Notes: generated by a model not told the origin, from the letters alone. 35,947 nucleotides of DNA from Mycobacteriaceae bacterium (GCA_029979305.1 JAPOHV010000004.1:1-35947), one strand, 5' to 3'. Shown: positions 23,562-33,449, counted from the first letter of the stretch. Program-made: numbers and translations.

Positions 23562-23627
23562 CGAGAGTGCGTTCAGATCGAGATTTCCTCCGAAAACACC
23601 GAACAACCCGATCTCGGCGCACTTTCG
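23562..23627. repeat. Imperfect inverted repeat downstream of the acyl-CoA synthetase
   Basis: Bases 23562-23585 and 23604-23627 pair at 17 of 24 positions around an 18-base loop. The best-matched cores are AGTGCG with CGCACT and GATCG with CGATC. It begins 10 bases after the acyl-CoA synthetase stop. It could act as a transcription terminator, or be a member of a dispersed intergenic repeat family. The rest of 23553-23690 holds only the regulator's operator. Confidence 0.5.
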
Positions 23628-23668
23628 GCGTTAAGCCACACTGCCGACGCATGAGTCGACCCTTCGGG

Positions 23669-23690
23669 CTATGTATGGTTACATACTTAG
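23669..23690 (+). promoter_or_regulatory. Palindromic TetR operator overlapping the -10 and abutting the start codon
   Basis: A 22-base interrupted palindrome, CTATGTATG and CATACTTAG around a 4-base centre (GTTA), with 8 of 9 arm positions complementary. It ends at the base before the regulator's ATG (23691). TATGGT at 23674-23679 fits a -10 element inside it, with 11 bases to the ATG, so a bound repressor would block RNA polymerase directly. It is notably A+T-rich for this DNA. Autoregulation of tetR and the molybdoenzyme is inference. Confidence 0.65.
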
Positions 23691-24263
23691 ATGGCAGGGC
23701 ATCGGGCACGCATGGTCACCTCGGCAGCACTGCTGATCAGGGAGCGCGGCGCACGCCCGACGGCGATCGGCGACGTCCTGGCGCACAGCGGCGCTCCACG
23801 CGGATCGGCGTATCACTACTTCCCCGGCGGGCGCACCCAACTGCTCTGTGAGGCGGTCGATTACGCGGCCGACTTTGTGGCTGAGGCCATCGGCGGCGCC
23901 CGCACCGGCGTGCAGATGCTCGACACCGCGGTGCGGTTCTACCGGCAGGGCCTGCTGGACAGCGACTACCGGGCAGGCTGCCCGGTGCTGGCCGTCGCGG
24001 TGGAGGCCGGCGACCCCGACGCCGGGCGCGAGCCGGTCGAGCGTGCCGCGGCCGCGTTCGACCGCTGGCGGGATCTGATCGCGCACCGCCTGATCGCCGA
24101 CGGCGTCCCGCGCAAGCAGTCCGACGAATTGGCCGCGCTGGTGATCGCCGCTCTGGAGGGCGCCCTGGTGCTCTGCCGTGCAGGCCGTGACGTCGCGCCG
24201 TTGGATGCGGTGCACCGGCAACTGCGGGTCCTGCTGAAGACCGCTACCGAGAGGAAGCCCTGA
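23691..24263 (+). CDS. TetR/AcrR-family transcriptional regulator (LmrA/YxaF-like)
   Basis: 190 residues. The N-terminal helix-turn-helix is clear: ARMVTSAALLIRERGARPTA followed by IGDVLAHSGAPRGSAYHYFPG. The ligand domain contains DSDYRAGCPVLAVAVEAGDP, which resembles the C-terminal domain of LmrA/YxaF-type regulators. TetR proteins usually repress by binding a palindrome and release DNA when a small molecule binds. The palindrome at 23669-23690 sits directly on its own start, so autorepression is likely. The molybdopterin oxidoreductase ATG follows one base after its stop, with a ribosome site (GAGGAAG, 24251-24257) inside the tetR 3' end, so the two form an operon. The pair resembles Rv0196-Rv0197 of M. 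tuberculosis. The inducer is unknown. Confidence 0.9.
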   Translation: MAGHRARMVTSAALLIRERGARPTAIGDVLAHSGAPRGSAYHYFPGGRTQLLCEAVDYAADFVAEAIGGARTGVQMLDTAVRFYRQGLLDSDYRAGCPVLAVAVEAGDPDAGREPVERAAAAFDRWRDLIAHRLIADGVPRKQSDELAALVIAALEGALVLCRAGRDVAPLDAVHRQLRVLLKTATERKP

Positions 24264-24264
24264 G

Positions 24265-26475
<2,211 letters not shown>

Positions 26476-26489
26476 GATCCGCCGCCGAA

Positions 26490-26495
26490 TAACAT
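26490..26495 (+). promoter_or_regulatory. Leaderless-type -10 element (TAACAT) for the second acyl-CoA synthetase
   Basis: TAACAT (TANNNT) is followed by exactly 7 bases and the GTG at 26503, with no Shine-Dalgarno site. This geometry supports both the GTG start and an independent promoter only 14 bases after the molybdoenzyme stop. By-eye call. Confidence 0.48.
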
Positions 26496-26502
26496 CGGCA
26501 CC

Positions 26503-28053
26503 GTGCAATCGCCGTGGGGTGACGAGGTGGCCAACGGAAGCTACGCCGGCCATCCCGGTCTGCTCTACCGGCAGCGTCCCCGCACCTTCGCCGAGCTGCT
26601 TTTCGGAGTCGACCGCTGGGCTGAGCGCACTTTCCTGGTCCAGGGTGATCGACGCATCACCTTCGGCGAATTCTTCACTGCGGTTTCGATGGCACGAGAA
26701 CGGTTGGAGCCGTTCGGAATTCAGCCCGGCGACCGGGTGGTGCTGCTGGCCTACAACAGTCCCGACTGGGTGCTTGCGCTGTGGGCGATCTGGTCGCTGG
26801 GCGCGGTGCCGGTACTCGGCAACCGGTGGTGGAGCGAGCGCGAGGCCGAGCATTCGATCAGCCTTGTCGCGCCGAGGGCGATCGTCACCGACGTCCCCGA
26901 TACCGCCGGGTTGGACATCGCCGTGCTGCGGGAATGCTTCACCGATGCCTCCTCCGGGGTGCCCGTCGTGGCGGGGCCGGCCGACGAGGAGAGTCCCGCG
27001 GTGGTCCTGTTCACCTCCGGCAGCACCGGTATGCCCAAGGCCGTCGAGCTGCCGTTCCGGTCGGTGGTGGCCAACCAGCAGAACGTACTCGCGCGGGCCA
27101 GACAACTACCGCACCTGATCCCCGCCGAAGGACCCCAGCCCGTCAACCTGATCTCGACGCCGCTGTTCCACATCGGCGCCTTCGCCACGCTGATCACCCA
27201 GACCATCACCGGCGGGCGAATCGTCTTCAACGCCGGGCGCTTCGACCCGGGGCAGGTCCTGGGGCTGATCGAATCCGAACGCATCGAACGGTGGGGCGCA
27301 GTGCCCACCATGGCGGCCCGCCTGCTCGAACACCCCGGCTTCGACGACCACGACCTGTCCAGCCTGCGTTCGTTCCCGTTGGGCGGGGCGCCGGTTCCGC
27401 CGGTTCTGCTTGAGCGGCTGGCCCGACGGCTGCCCCAGCTGCAGAGCCGCGGCATGGTCAACACCTGGGGCATGACCGAAGGGGGCGGGTTCTTCACCCT
27501 GGCCGCCAGCGCCGATCTGGAGCGATACCCCAAGACGGTCGGCCGGCCGCTGCCGACCGTGGAGTTGCGAATCGGCGACCCCGACTCCGGCGGCAAGGGC
27601 GAGATCCTGGTCCGCAGCCCCACCGTGATGCTGGGTTACCTCGGTGTCGACGACGGCACCCTGGGCGCCGACGGCTGGCTGCGCAGCGGGGATCTCGGGC
27701 ACATCAACGCCGACGGCTACCTGTTCATCGACGGCCGCAGCAAGGACATGGTGATCCGCGGCGGGGAGAACATCGCCTGCCCGCACGTGGAGGCGGCGCT
27801 GATGCGCCACCCGGACGTGGTGGAGGCCGCAGTGATCGGACTGCCGCACCCGGATCTGGGTGAGGAACTCGCCGCCGTCGTGGTACATCGGCCCGGCGGG
27901 CGGGCGCCCACCGAGGAGGAACTAGCTGAGCACATGGCCAACGAGGTGGCCTACTTCGCGATCCCCACCCGGTGGAAGATCCGCGACGAGCCGCTGCCCA
28001 CCATCGGCACCGAGAAGCTGAATAAGAAGAGTCTGGCCGCGGAATTCGACTGA
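26503..28053 (+). CDS. Acyl-CoA synthetase/AMP-dependent ligase
   Basis: 516 residues with a GTG start supported by a TANNNT hexamer 7 bases upstream. It should adenylate a carboxylic acid and transfer the acyl group to CoA. Motifs are VVLFTSGSTGMPKAVELPFR (phosphate loop), ISTPLFHIGAFATLITQT, NTWGMTEGGG, LRSGDLGHINADGYLFIDGR, MVIRGGENIACPHVEAALM and the catalytic Lys region IGTEKLNKKSL. The length fits medium/long-chain FadD proteins without the extra N-terminal domains of FadD-AMP ligases. It follows the molybdoenzyme by 27 bases on the same strand, so it could be partly co-transcribed or run from its own promoter. The substrate is not known. A hairpin terminator lies just downstream. Confidence 0.92.
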   Translation: MQSPWGDEVANGSYAGHPGLLYRQRPRTFAELLFGVDRWAERTFLVQGDRRITFGEFFTAVSMARERLEPFGIQPGDRVVLLAYNSPDWVLALWAIWSLGAVPVLGNRWWSEREAEHSISLVAPRAIVTDVPDTAGLDIAVLRECFTDASSGVPVVAGPADEESPAVVLFTSGSTGMPKAVELPFRSVVANQQNVLARARQLPHLIPAEGPQPVNLISTPLFHIGAFATLITQTITGGRIVFNAGRFDPGQVLGLIESERIERWGAVPTMAARLLEHPGFDDHDLSSLRSFPLGGAPVPPVLLERLARRLPQLQSRGMVNTWGMTEGGGFFTLAASADLERYPKTVGRPLPTVELRIGDPDSGGKGEILVRSPTVMLGYLGVDDGTLGADGWLRSGDLGHINADGYLFIDGRSKDMVIRGGENIACPHVEAALMRHPDVVEAAVIGLPHPDLGEELAAVVVHRPGGRAPTEEELAEHMANEVAYFAIPTRWKIRDEPLPTIGTEKLNKKSLAAEFD

Positions 28054-28064
28054 GCCCCAAAAGA

Positions 28065-28102
28065 ATTACGCCGGCGGGCGTAGGGGCACCCACCGGCGTA
28101 AT
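28065..28102. terminator. Strong stem-loop between convergent genes, probable bidirectional terminator
   Basis: Arms 28065-28078 and 28089-28102 pair at 13 of 14 positions (ATTACGCCGG pairs perfectly with CCGGCGTAAT) around a 10-base loop. It lies 12 bases after the acyl-CoA synthetase stop and 18 bases before the secreted peptide's stop on the other strand. There is no long T-tract, as is common for mycobacterial terminators. Confidence 0.78.
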
Positions 28103-28119
28103 CCGATTTACTGCGTTGA

Positions 28120-28374
28120 CTACTTGAAGACGTCCGCCCCCGGGTAGCAGCGCTTCAGTCCGTCACTCTGGAACCAGCACTGGGAGTTGTTGGGGTCAGG
28201 TTCAGCCCACGGTCCGGGCGCGTTCACCAAGCAGACGCCGCCATGCGGGCTATAGCCCTGGGCGCAGCCGTCGGCAGCGTTTGCCGAGGGGGCGGCGGCG
28301 AAGCCCAGAGCCAGCGCGCCGGCCGCGACGATGGTGGTGAGAAGTCCTGCCCGCTTTGTCGCTTTCGTGGTCAT
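28120..28374 (-). CDS. Small secreted four-cysteine protein, 84 residues
   Basis: A clear Sec signal peptide: basic start (MTTKATKRAG), hydrophobic core (LLTTIVAAGALALGFAAA) and a probable signal-peptidase site after Ala33 (PSANA, then ADG). The predicted mature chain is about 51 residues with four cysteines (37, 48, 66 and 76) that could form two disulfides, plus Trp, Pro and Asn-rich loops (APGPWAEPDPNNSQCW). It has no lipobox, so it should be released or kept in the cell envelope. I do not recognise a function; similar short secreted proteins are common in mycobacteria. A purine-rich site (GAAGAAG on the minus strand) precedes the ATG at suitable distance. Its upstream region contains two near-identical CCGATCGG-centred elements. 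Confidence 0.8.
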   Translation of the reverse strand: MTTKATKRAGLLTTIVAAGALALGFAAAPSANAADGCAQGYSPHGGVCLVNAPGPWAEPDPNNSQCWFQSDGLKRCYPGADVFK

Positions 28375-28460
28375 CGTTGGAAACTTCTTCCTGTCGCCGG
28401 ATCCCTCCTGATGGGGAACCCGTTACAGATCGAGCCTGCGCCGGGGCACCACCACCCGAC

Positions 28461-28510
28461 GTCCACCGATCGGACGTTGCTTCGGCGGATACCGTTGTCC
28501 CCCGATCGGA
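28461..28510. repeat. Two 14-base direct repeats, each with a CCGATCGG palindrome
   Basis: GTCCACCGATCGGA (28461-28474) and GTCCCCCGATCGGA (28497-28510) differ at one position and are 36 bases apart. Each contains the perfect 8-base palindrome CCGATCGG. They lie in the 150-base region (28375-28524) between the end of the MFS gene and the start of the secreted peptide, upstream of the latter. They may be paired binding sites for a regulator. CCGATCGG can also occur by chance in this G+C-rich DNA. Confidence 0.45.
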
Positions 28511-28524
28511 TGACGCCGCCGCTG

Positions 28525-29763
28525 TTACAGCGGCCGGTGCGTCTCGTACATCCGAACCGCGACGACGACGGCCGAGGCGGCGGTGATCGCCGCGGCCACC
28601 CACACCGCCGCACGCAAGCCCCACAGATCGGCGGCCACCCCCCCGACCACCGCGCCCACGGCGTACCCGCTGTCACGCCAGAGCCGATAGACACCCACCG
28701 ACCTCGCCCGCCACAGTGGATGTGCGACGTCACCGATCACCGCCAGCAGGGTCGGGTACACCATCGCCGTACCGGCTCCCAGTAGCGCGCCGGCAAGCAG
28801 CCAGCCGCCGAAACTCCCGCCGGCCGCGACCAGTCCGAGCGCAACGGCCTGGGTGAGCATGCCGGCGGTGATCAGGTGTTTGCGCCCCCAACGGTCCGAC
28901 AGCGCACCGGTGAGAATCTGCGCGGCGCCCCACACCGCGGGATAGACCGCGACCAGCAGCCCGATCCGATCGACGGCCAGGCCGGCCCCGGCGAACAACA
29001 GCGGGAACAGCCCCCAGGAAAGGCCGAAGTTCATGTTGTTCACCAGGCCCGCCTGGCTGGCAGAGGACAGCGCTGGTTCGCTGAAGCTGGTGCGCCGGAG
29101 GATTTCCCGGTTAGACAGCCGTGCTTCGGAGGTATCCGCGGGGGGCCGGCCGGCGGCCTCCAATCGGGCGTAGTCGCGGGTCTCGCGGACGGTCGTCACC
29201 GACAATCCCAGCCCGATGAGGGCGTAACTCAGCCCGAGCAGAAACGGCGCCGGTCGCAGGCCGTGATGGGCGGCCAGGTATCCGGCCAGCCACGCCGTCA
29301 GCGCCACCGCACCGTAGCCGGCCGCCTCGTTGAGACCCATCGCCAGACCGCGCCGGCGAGGGCCCACCAGGTCGATCTTCATCACGACCGTTGTCGACCA
29401 GGTCAGTCCCTGGCTGACACCGAGCAGCACGTTGGCCGCCACCACCCAACCCCAGGACGGCGCCCAGATCAACAGCAGCGGCACCGGGATCGCGACCAGC
29501 CAACCGGCCACCAGAACCGGCTTGCGGCCGAACCGATCCGACCAGGTGCCGGCGAGATAGTTGGTGAGCGCCTTAGTGATCCCGAACGCGAACACATACG
29601 TCAGCAGGACGGTGTATCCGCGCAGGTGGAACGTCGACTCCGCCAGCAACGGCAGCACCGTCTGCTCCTGGCCGACCATCCCGCCGACGAGCGCGTTGAC
29701 GGCAACCAGCAGGCTGAACTGAAAGAGGTTGGCGCGCAGTCCCAGTCGCAACTCGGCAGCCAT
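28525..29763 (-). CDS. Major facilitator superfamily transporter
   Basis: 412 residues and about 12 hydrophobic helices. MFS motif A appears in both halves: GTWSDRFGRKPVLVAG between helices 2 and 3, and GALSDRWGRKHLITAG between helices 8 and 9. A hydrophilic central loop (about residues 195-235, RETRDYARLEAAGRPP) separates the halves. The sequence suggests a proton-driven exporter of a small molecule; the substrate is unknown. It starts three bases after the stop of the FAD monooxygenase gene and is the last gene of the kup-monooxygenase-MFS operon. Pairing of a monooxygenase with an efflux pump is common in detoxification or drug-resistance cassettes, but neither protein can be assigned to a particular compound. 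Confidence 0.88.
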   Translation of the reverse strand: MAAELRLGLRANLFQFSLLVAVNALVGGMVGQEQTVLPLLAESTFHLRGYTVLLTYVFAFGITKALTNYLAGTWSDRFGRKPVLVAGWLVAIPVPLLLIWAPSWGWVVAANVLLGVSQGLTWSTTVVMKIDLVGPRRRGLAMGLNEAAGYGAVALTAWLAGYLAAHHGLRPAPFLLGLSYALIGLGLSVTTVRETRDYARLEAAGRPPADTSEARLSNREILRRTSFSEPALSSASQAGLVNNMNFGLSWGLFPLLFAGAGLAVDRIGLLVAVYPAVWGAAQILTGALSDRWGRKHLITAGMLTQAVALGLVAAGGSFGGWLLAGALLGAGTAMVYPTLLAVIGDVAHPLWRARSVGVYRLWRDSGYAVGAVVGGVAADLWGLRAAVWVAAAITAASAVVVAVRMYETHRPL

Positions 29764-29766
29764 CCG

Positions 29767-30984
29767 TCAGCGGCGAGCGAAGGCGGGTGCGCGCTCGGGG
29801 CGGACACCGACGCCGATCACCCGGGCCGGGACGGCAGCCAGCCATGGGAGCCGGCGCAGCAGCTCGACGAAAGCCGCGGGCGGCTCCGGGTCGGCCCCGG
29901 CCAGCACCGGCTGGACTATCCGGCGGTGCATTGCCCGCTGCAGACCCTGAGTGATCGCCGCCGGCGGGAGGCGGCGGCGGCGCACCGCGGCGAGGTGTTC
30001 TTCGGTGAGAATGCGTCGGCGCAGCGGTTCGGCCAGCAGCGTCGCGGCGCCGACGGCGTCCTGGACGGCGAGGTTGATGCCGACCCCTCCCATCGGCGAC
30101 ATCGCATGCGCGGCATCGCCGATGCACAACAGTCCGTCGGAATGCCAGCGCTTGAGCCGGTTGAGTTTCACGTCGAGAAGTTTCACGTCGTCCCAGGACG
30201 TCAGCTTCGAGGTGTCGGCCTCGGGCGCCATGGCGGCCACCTCGTCGAGCAACATCTGCAGCCCGCGCGCCCGCAACCGTGCGTCGCCGCCCTTGGGAAT
30301 CAGATAGGCGATCTGGAAGTAGCCCTCACGGGGAATCATGATCAGGACCTTGCCCGGCGCGGTGCGCGGGATCAGCGAGTACTCGGCCTCGGCGTCGCGC
30401 GGCAGCCGGAACCACCAGACGTCGAACGGCACCGGCCACTCCCGCACCCGGAGACCGGAGTCCCGGCGCACCGTTGAAGTGCGGCCGTCGCAGGCGACGG
30501 TCAGATCCGCGGTCAGCTCTCCGGCGCCGGCGGGAGATGTGTAGCGAACCCCGGTGATGCGGTCCCGGTCGCGGAGCAACCCGGTGACCTCGTGCTGCAT
30601 CCGCAGGGTGAAGGTCGGTTCGGCAGCGGCGGCCTCGGCGAGCAGGTTGAGCAGGTCCCACTGCGGCACCATCGCGATGTAGGGGTGCGGCTGGTGCAGT
30701 CGGTGGAAGTCGACCAGTGTGACGTCCCGCCCGCCCGCCTCGATTCCCAGCCGGTCGATCCTGCTGTGCGGCAAGGCTTCGAAACGATCCCACAGCCCGA
30801 GGTCGTCGAGCAGCTGCAGCGTGCTGGGATGCACTGTGTCGCCGCGGAAGTCGCGAAGGAAGTCGGCGTGTTTCTCCAGCAGGGTGACTGCGACCCCGGC
30901 GCGGGCGAGCAGCAGGCCCAGCACCATCCCGGCGGGACCGCCGCCAACGATCGCGCATGTCGTCTTGTCCGCCATGGTCGTCAC
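29767..30984 (-). CDS. FAD-dependent monooxygenase (class A flavoprotein hydroxylase)
   Basis: 405 residues from GTG 30984, chosen because it overlaps the kup stop as GTGA; ATG 30975 is the alternative. FAD binding is shown by AIVGGGPAGMVLGLLLARAG at the N-terminus, the DG motif in VACDGRTSTVRRDSG, and GDAAHAMSPMGGVGINLAVQ near residue 290. These are the three fingerprints of the para-hydroxybenzoate hydroxylase family, which uses NAD(P)H and O2 to hydroxylate aromatic or polyketide-like substrates. The block RGDTVHPSTLQLLDDLGLWD is also typical. Relatives include drug-inactivating enzymes, but nothing here identifies a drug. It lies between kup and an MFS transporter and is probably translated in coupling with kup. 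Confidence 0.9.
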   Translation of the reverse strand: MTTMADKTTCAIVGGGPAGMVLGLLLARAGVAVTLLEKHADFLRDFRGDTVHPSTLQLLDDLGLWDRFEALPHSRIDRLGIEAGGRDVTLVDFHRLHQPHPYIAMVPQWDLLNLLAEAAAAEPTFTLRMQHEVTGLLRDRDRITGVRYTSPAGAGELTADLTVACDGRTSTVRRDSGLRVREWPVPFDVWWFRLPRDAEAEYSLIPRTAPGKVLIMIPREGYFQIAYLIPKGGDARLRARGLQMLLDEVAAMAPEADTSKLTSWDDVKLLDVKLNRLKRWHSDGLLCIGDAAHAMSPMGGVGINLAVQDAVGAATLLAEPLRRRILTEEHLAAVRRRRLPPAAITQGLQRAMHRRIVQPVLAGADPEPPAAFVELLRRLPWLAAVPARVIGVGVRPERAPAFARR

Positions 30985-32891
30985 ACCTCAATCCGCGAGC
31001 CGATGATGACCGTCCGGTCGAGAGGCAGACCGAAATAGTCGGCATCCGAAGTCAACCGTGCGATCGCGATGAACAGCCGCTTGCGCCACATTGCCATGGT
31101 GTGGGCCGGTCCGGCGCTGACGTCGACCTTGGACAGAAAGTACGACGCGCCGTCGACGTCGACCGGGCATTCGGTGGTCTGGCTGGGATCGACCAGTCGC
31201 AGCGCAGCCGGGACGTCGGGCTGCTCCATGTAGCCGAAGCGGGCCTCGACGGCGATGATGCCGTCGTCTGGGTAACCGAGGTCGTCGACGGTCACCCGTT
31301 CGGAATCCGGCACCCGGGGAACCGGTGAGGTGTCCACCGACACGACGACCACGTGCTCCGGCAGCGCACCGATACGGTCGGCGTTGGCGCGCATCGACAG
31401 CGGCGTTGCCGCCCCGGCGCGGTTGAGGAACACGGCCGTACCCGGCAGGCGGGTCAGCGCCAGGGTGCCCTCGGCCAGACCGCGGACGAAGTCCCGCAGC
31501 GGCCCGGTAGCCCGCTCCCGGGCCTGCACCGCCAACTGGTGGCCGGTCTGCCAGGTGGTCATGACGGTGAACACCAGCAGTCCGATCAGCAGCGGCAGCC
31601 ACGCCCCGTGCAGCAGCTTGGTCAGGTTGGCGGAGAAGAAGAACAGATCGACGGCGAGCAGCGCTCCCCCGCCGAATACGATGACAACCAACGGGATCCG
31701 CCAGCGGACGTGCGCGACATAGAGGAAGAGCAGGGTCGTGATGGTGATGGTTCCGGTGACCGCCATCCCGTAGGCGTATCCCAGGGCGGCCGAACTGCGG
31801 AAGGCGAAGACCAGGACGATCACCGCGACCGCCAGCATGCCGTTGATCCACGGCACGTAGATCTGACCGATCGCGGACTCCGAGGTGTAGGTGATCCGCA
31901 TCTTGGGCAGGTAGCCGATCTGGGCCGCCTGGGACGCCAGCGAGTACGCCCCGGTGATCACCGCCTGGGAGGCGATCACGGTGGCCACCGTCGACAGCAC
32001 GATCAGCGGGATCTGCGCCCAGGACGGTGCCAGCAGGAAAAACGGTGCGTCTGCCACGCTGTCGTCGTCGAGCAGCAGCGCACCCTGCCCGGCGTAGTTG
32101 AGCACCAGTGCCGGCAACACCAGACCGAACCAGGCCGACGTGATCGGCGCCCGGCCGAAGTGGCCCATGTCGGCGTAGAGGGCTTCGGCACCGGTGACGG
32201 CCAGCACCACGGCGGCCAGCGCGAAGAAGGCGATCTCGAAGTGGCCGGTTATGAACTCCCATGCGTAGACCGGGGAAAGCGCTCCCAAGATCTGCGGGTG
32301 GACCATGATGCCGCGTGCCCCGCAGAGGCCGATCGCGACGAACCAGAGCACCATCACGGGGCCGAAAAACCTGCCGACCCTGGCTGTACCGTGCCGCTGA
32401 ATCGCGAACAGCGCCAACAGGATTACCACCGTGATCGGGATGACGAAATCGGCGAGCTTGGGGTCGACGATCTTCAGGCCCTCGACGGCGGACAGCACGG
32501 AGATCGCCGGGGTGATCATGCTGTCGCCGAAGAACAGCGCCGCACCGAGGATCCCGACCGTCGACAAGGCCGCGACAAGGCGTGGGTGGCCGCTCCGTCC
32601 CAGCCGGCGTACCAGCGTGATCAGCGCCATCACCCCGCCCTCGCCGTCGTTGTCGGCGCGCATCACGAGGGTGACGTAAGTCAGGCTGACGACGATCATC
32701 ACCGACCAGAAAACCAGCGACACCGCGCCGTAGATGTTGGGCCGGCTGATCGGTACCGGGTGGGGATCGCCGGGATTGAATACGGTCTGCAGGGTGTAGA
32801 TGGGGCTGGTGCCGATGTCGCCGAAAACCACCCCGAGCGCACCGATCACTAGTCCGGCGTGCAACGGCCGCTCTGCGGGGTTGCTCGACAC
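30981..32891 (-). CDS. kup: KUP-family potassium transporter
   Basis: 636 residues, GTG start, with TAGTAT 6 bases upstream. KUP proteins take up potassium with protons through 12 membrane helices, followed by a hydrophilic C-terminus of about 180 residues. The signature N-terminus ALGVVFGDIGTSPIYTLQTV is present, with ADNDGEGGVMALITLVRR, FFGDSMITPAISVLSAVEG and SQAVITGAYSLASQAAQIGY. The cytosolic tail includes TPLSMRANADRIGALPEHVV and ends DADYFGLPLDRTVIIGSRIEV, typical of the family. It is at the 5' end of a minus-strand operon with the FAD monooxygenase and MFS transporter. The start is supported by a leaderless-type promoter, not by a ribosome site. Confidence 0.94.
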   Translation of the reverse strand: MSSNPAERPLHAGLVIGALGVVFGDIGTSPIYTLQTVFNPGDPHPVPISRPNIYGAVSLVFWSVMIVVSLTYVTLVMRADNDGEGGVMALITLVRRLGRSGHPRLVAALSTVGILGAALFFGDSMITPAISVLSAVEGLKIVDPKLADFVIPITVVILLALFAIQRHGTARVGRFFGPVMVLWFVAIGLCGARGIMVHPQILGALSPVYAWEFITGHFEIAFFALAAVVLAVTGAEALYADMGHFGRAPITSAWFGLVLPALVLNYAGQGALLLDDDSVADAPFFLLAPSWAQIPLIVLSTVATVIASQAVITGAYSLASQAAQIGYLPKMRITYTSESAIGQIYVPWINGMLAVAVIVLVFAFRSSAALGYAYGMAVTGTITITTLLFLYVAHVRWRIPLVVIVFGGGALLAVDLFFFSANLTKLLHGAWLPLLIGLLVFTVMTTWQTGHQLAVQARERATGPLRDFVRGLAEGTLALTRLPGTAVFLNRAGAATPLSMRANADRIGALPEHVVVVSVDTSPVPRVPDSERVTVDDLGYPDDGIIAVEARFGYMEQPDVPAALRLVDPSQTTECPVDVDGASYFLSKVDVSAGPAHTMAMWRKRLFIAIARLTSDADYFGLPLDRTVIIGSRIEV

Positions 32892-32897
32892 CGCCGG

Positions 32898-32903
32898 ATA
32901 CTA
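32898..32903 (-). promoter_or_regulatory. Leaderless-type -10 element (TAGTAT) for kup
   Basis: On the minus strand TAGTAT (TANNNT) is followed by 6 bases and the GTG at 32891. No Shine-Dalgarno site lies in that gap, so a leaderless transcript is likely. By-eye call. Confidence 0.5.
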
Positions 32904-32954
32904 ACTCCGCCGGACATCTGGCGCATTTCCGGTGCGGTCGGCGGTCGGGACTCT

Positions 32955-32960
32955 TAGATT
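32955..32960 (+). promoter_or_regulatory. Possible -10 element (TAGATT) for the secreted protein
   Basis: TAGATT fits the mycobacterial -10 and would give a leader of about 23 bases. GATGGGAG at 32976-32983 could be its ribosome site, about 6 bases before the GTG at 32990. No clear -35 is visible. Confidence 0.35.
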
Positions 32961-32989
32961 TCCCCTATCAGCGTCGATGGGAGTACGAG

Positions 32990-33448
32990 GTGCGCGCTGT
33001 CCTACCGGGTGCGGTCGCCGCCGCGCTCATCCCGGCGGCGGTTGCGCTGGCTCCGGTGGCCCATGCCGGCCTGATGGCCGGCCACTACAACGCCATCATC
33101 GAGGGCCGCTATGACTTCCACACCTGGATCTTCACCTTCACCTCGTGCAACCCGCCCGACAGCGTTGCGGTGTGCGCCAACGTCTCGGCCAACCCGATGC
33201 CGATCGCGAAGGCGTTCCAGTGGTACGCCCAGGCCCACCAGGCCGGGGGCACCTACACCATGACTGTCGACGTTCCCGACGGATTGCGCTGCGGCGACGT
33301 CTATTACGGACCGGTGATCCCGACCCGCGACGTCTACACCTGGGACGCGGTGACGCTGCGGGGGACCCTTCAGTCGTCGTTCGAGACCGGCTGCGACAAC
33401 GCGCCGGGCGGAACCTTCAGCTACCCGTTCAGCCTGGTGCGGCTGTAG
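32990..33448 (+). CDS. Secreted protein of unknown function, 152 residues
   Basis: GTG start. A Sec signal peptide is evident (MRAVLPGAVAAALIPAAVAL, with probable cleavage after APVAHA at residue 26). The mature part of about 126 residues has four cysteines (in TSCNPPD, VCANV, LRCGDVY and TGCDNAP), so two disulfides are plausible. It is rich in Tyr, Thr and Asp, suggesting beta structure. No catalytic motif is visible. There is no lipobox, so secretion or envelope retention is expected. I recognise it only as a typical mycobacterial secreted protein. It is divergent from kup (98-base gap) and converges on the rhomboid gene with a single base between the stops. Confidence 0.82.
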   Translation: MRAVLPGAVAAALIPAAVALAPVAHAGLMAGHYNAIIEGRYDFHTWIFTFTSCNPPDSVAVCANVSANPMPIAKAFQWYAQAHQAGGTYTMTVDVPDGLRCGDVYYGPVIPTRDVYTWDAVTLRGTLQSSFETGCDNAPGGTFSYPFSLVRL

Positions 33449-33449
33449 C

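Noticed and set aside
28876-32852. Two long plus-strand open frames opposite the MFS, monooxygenase and kup genes
   Set aside because: Composition is that of antisense shadows, with no domain or ribosome site, and they span the junctions of well-supported minus-strand genes.
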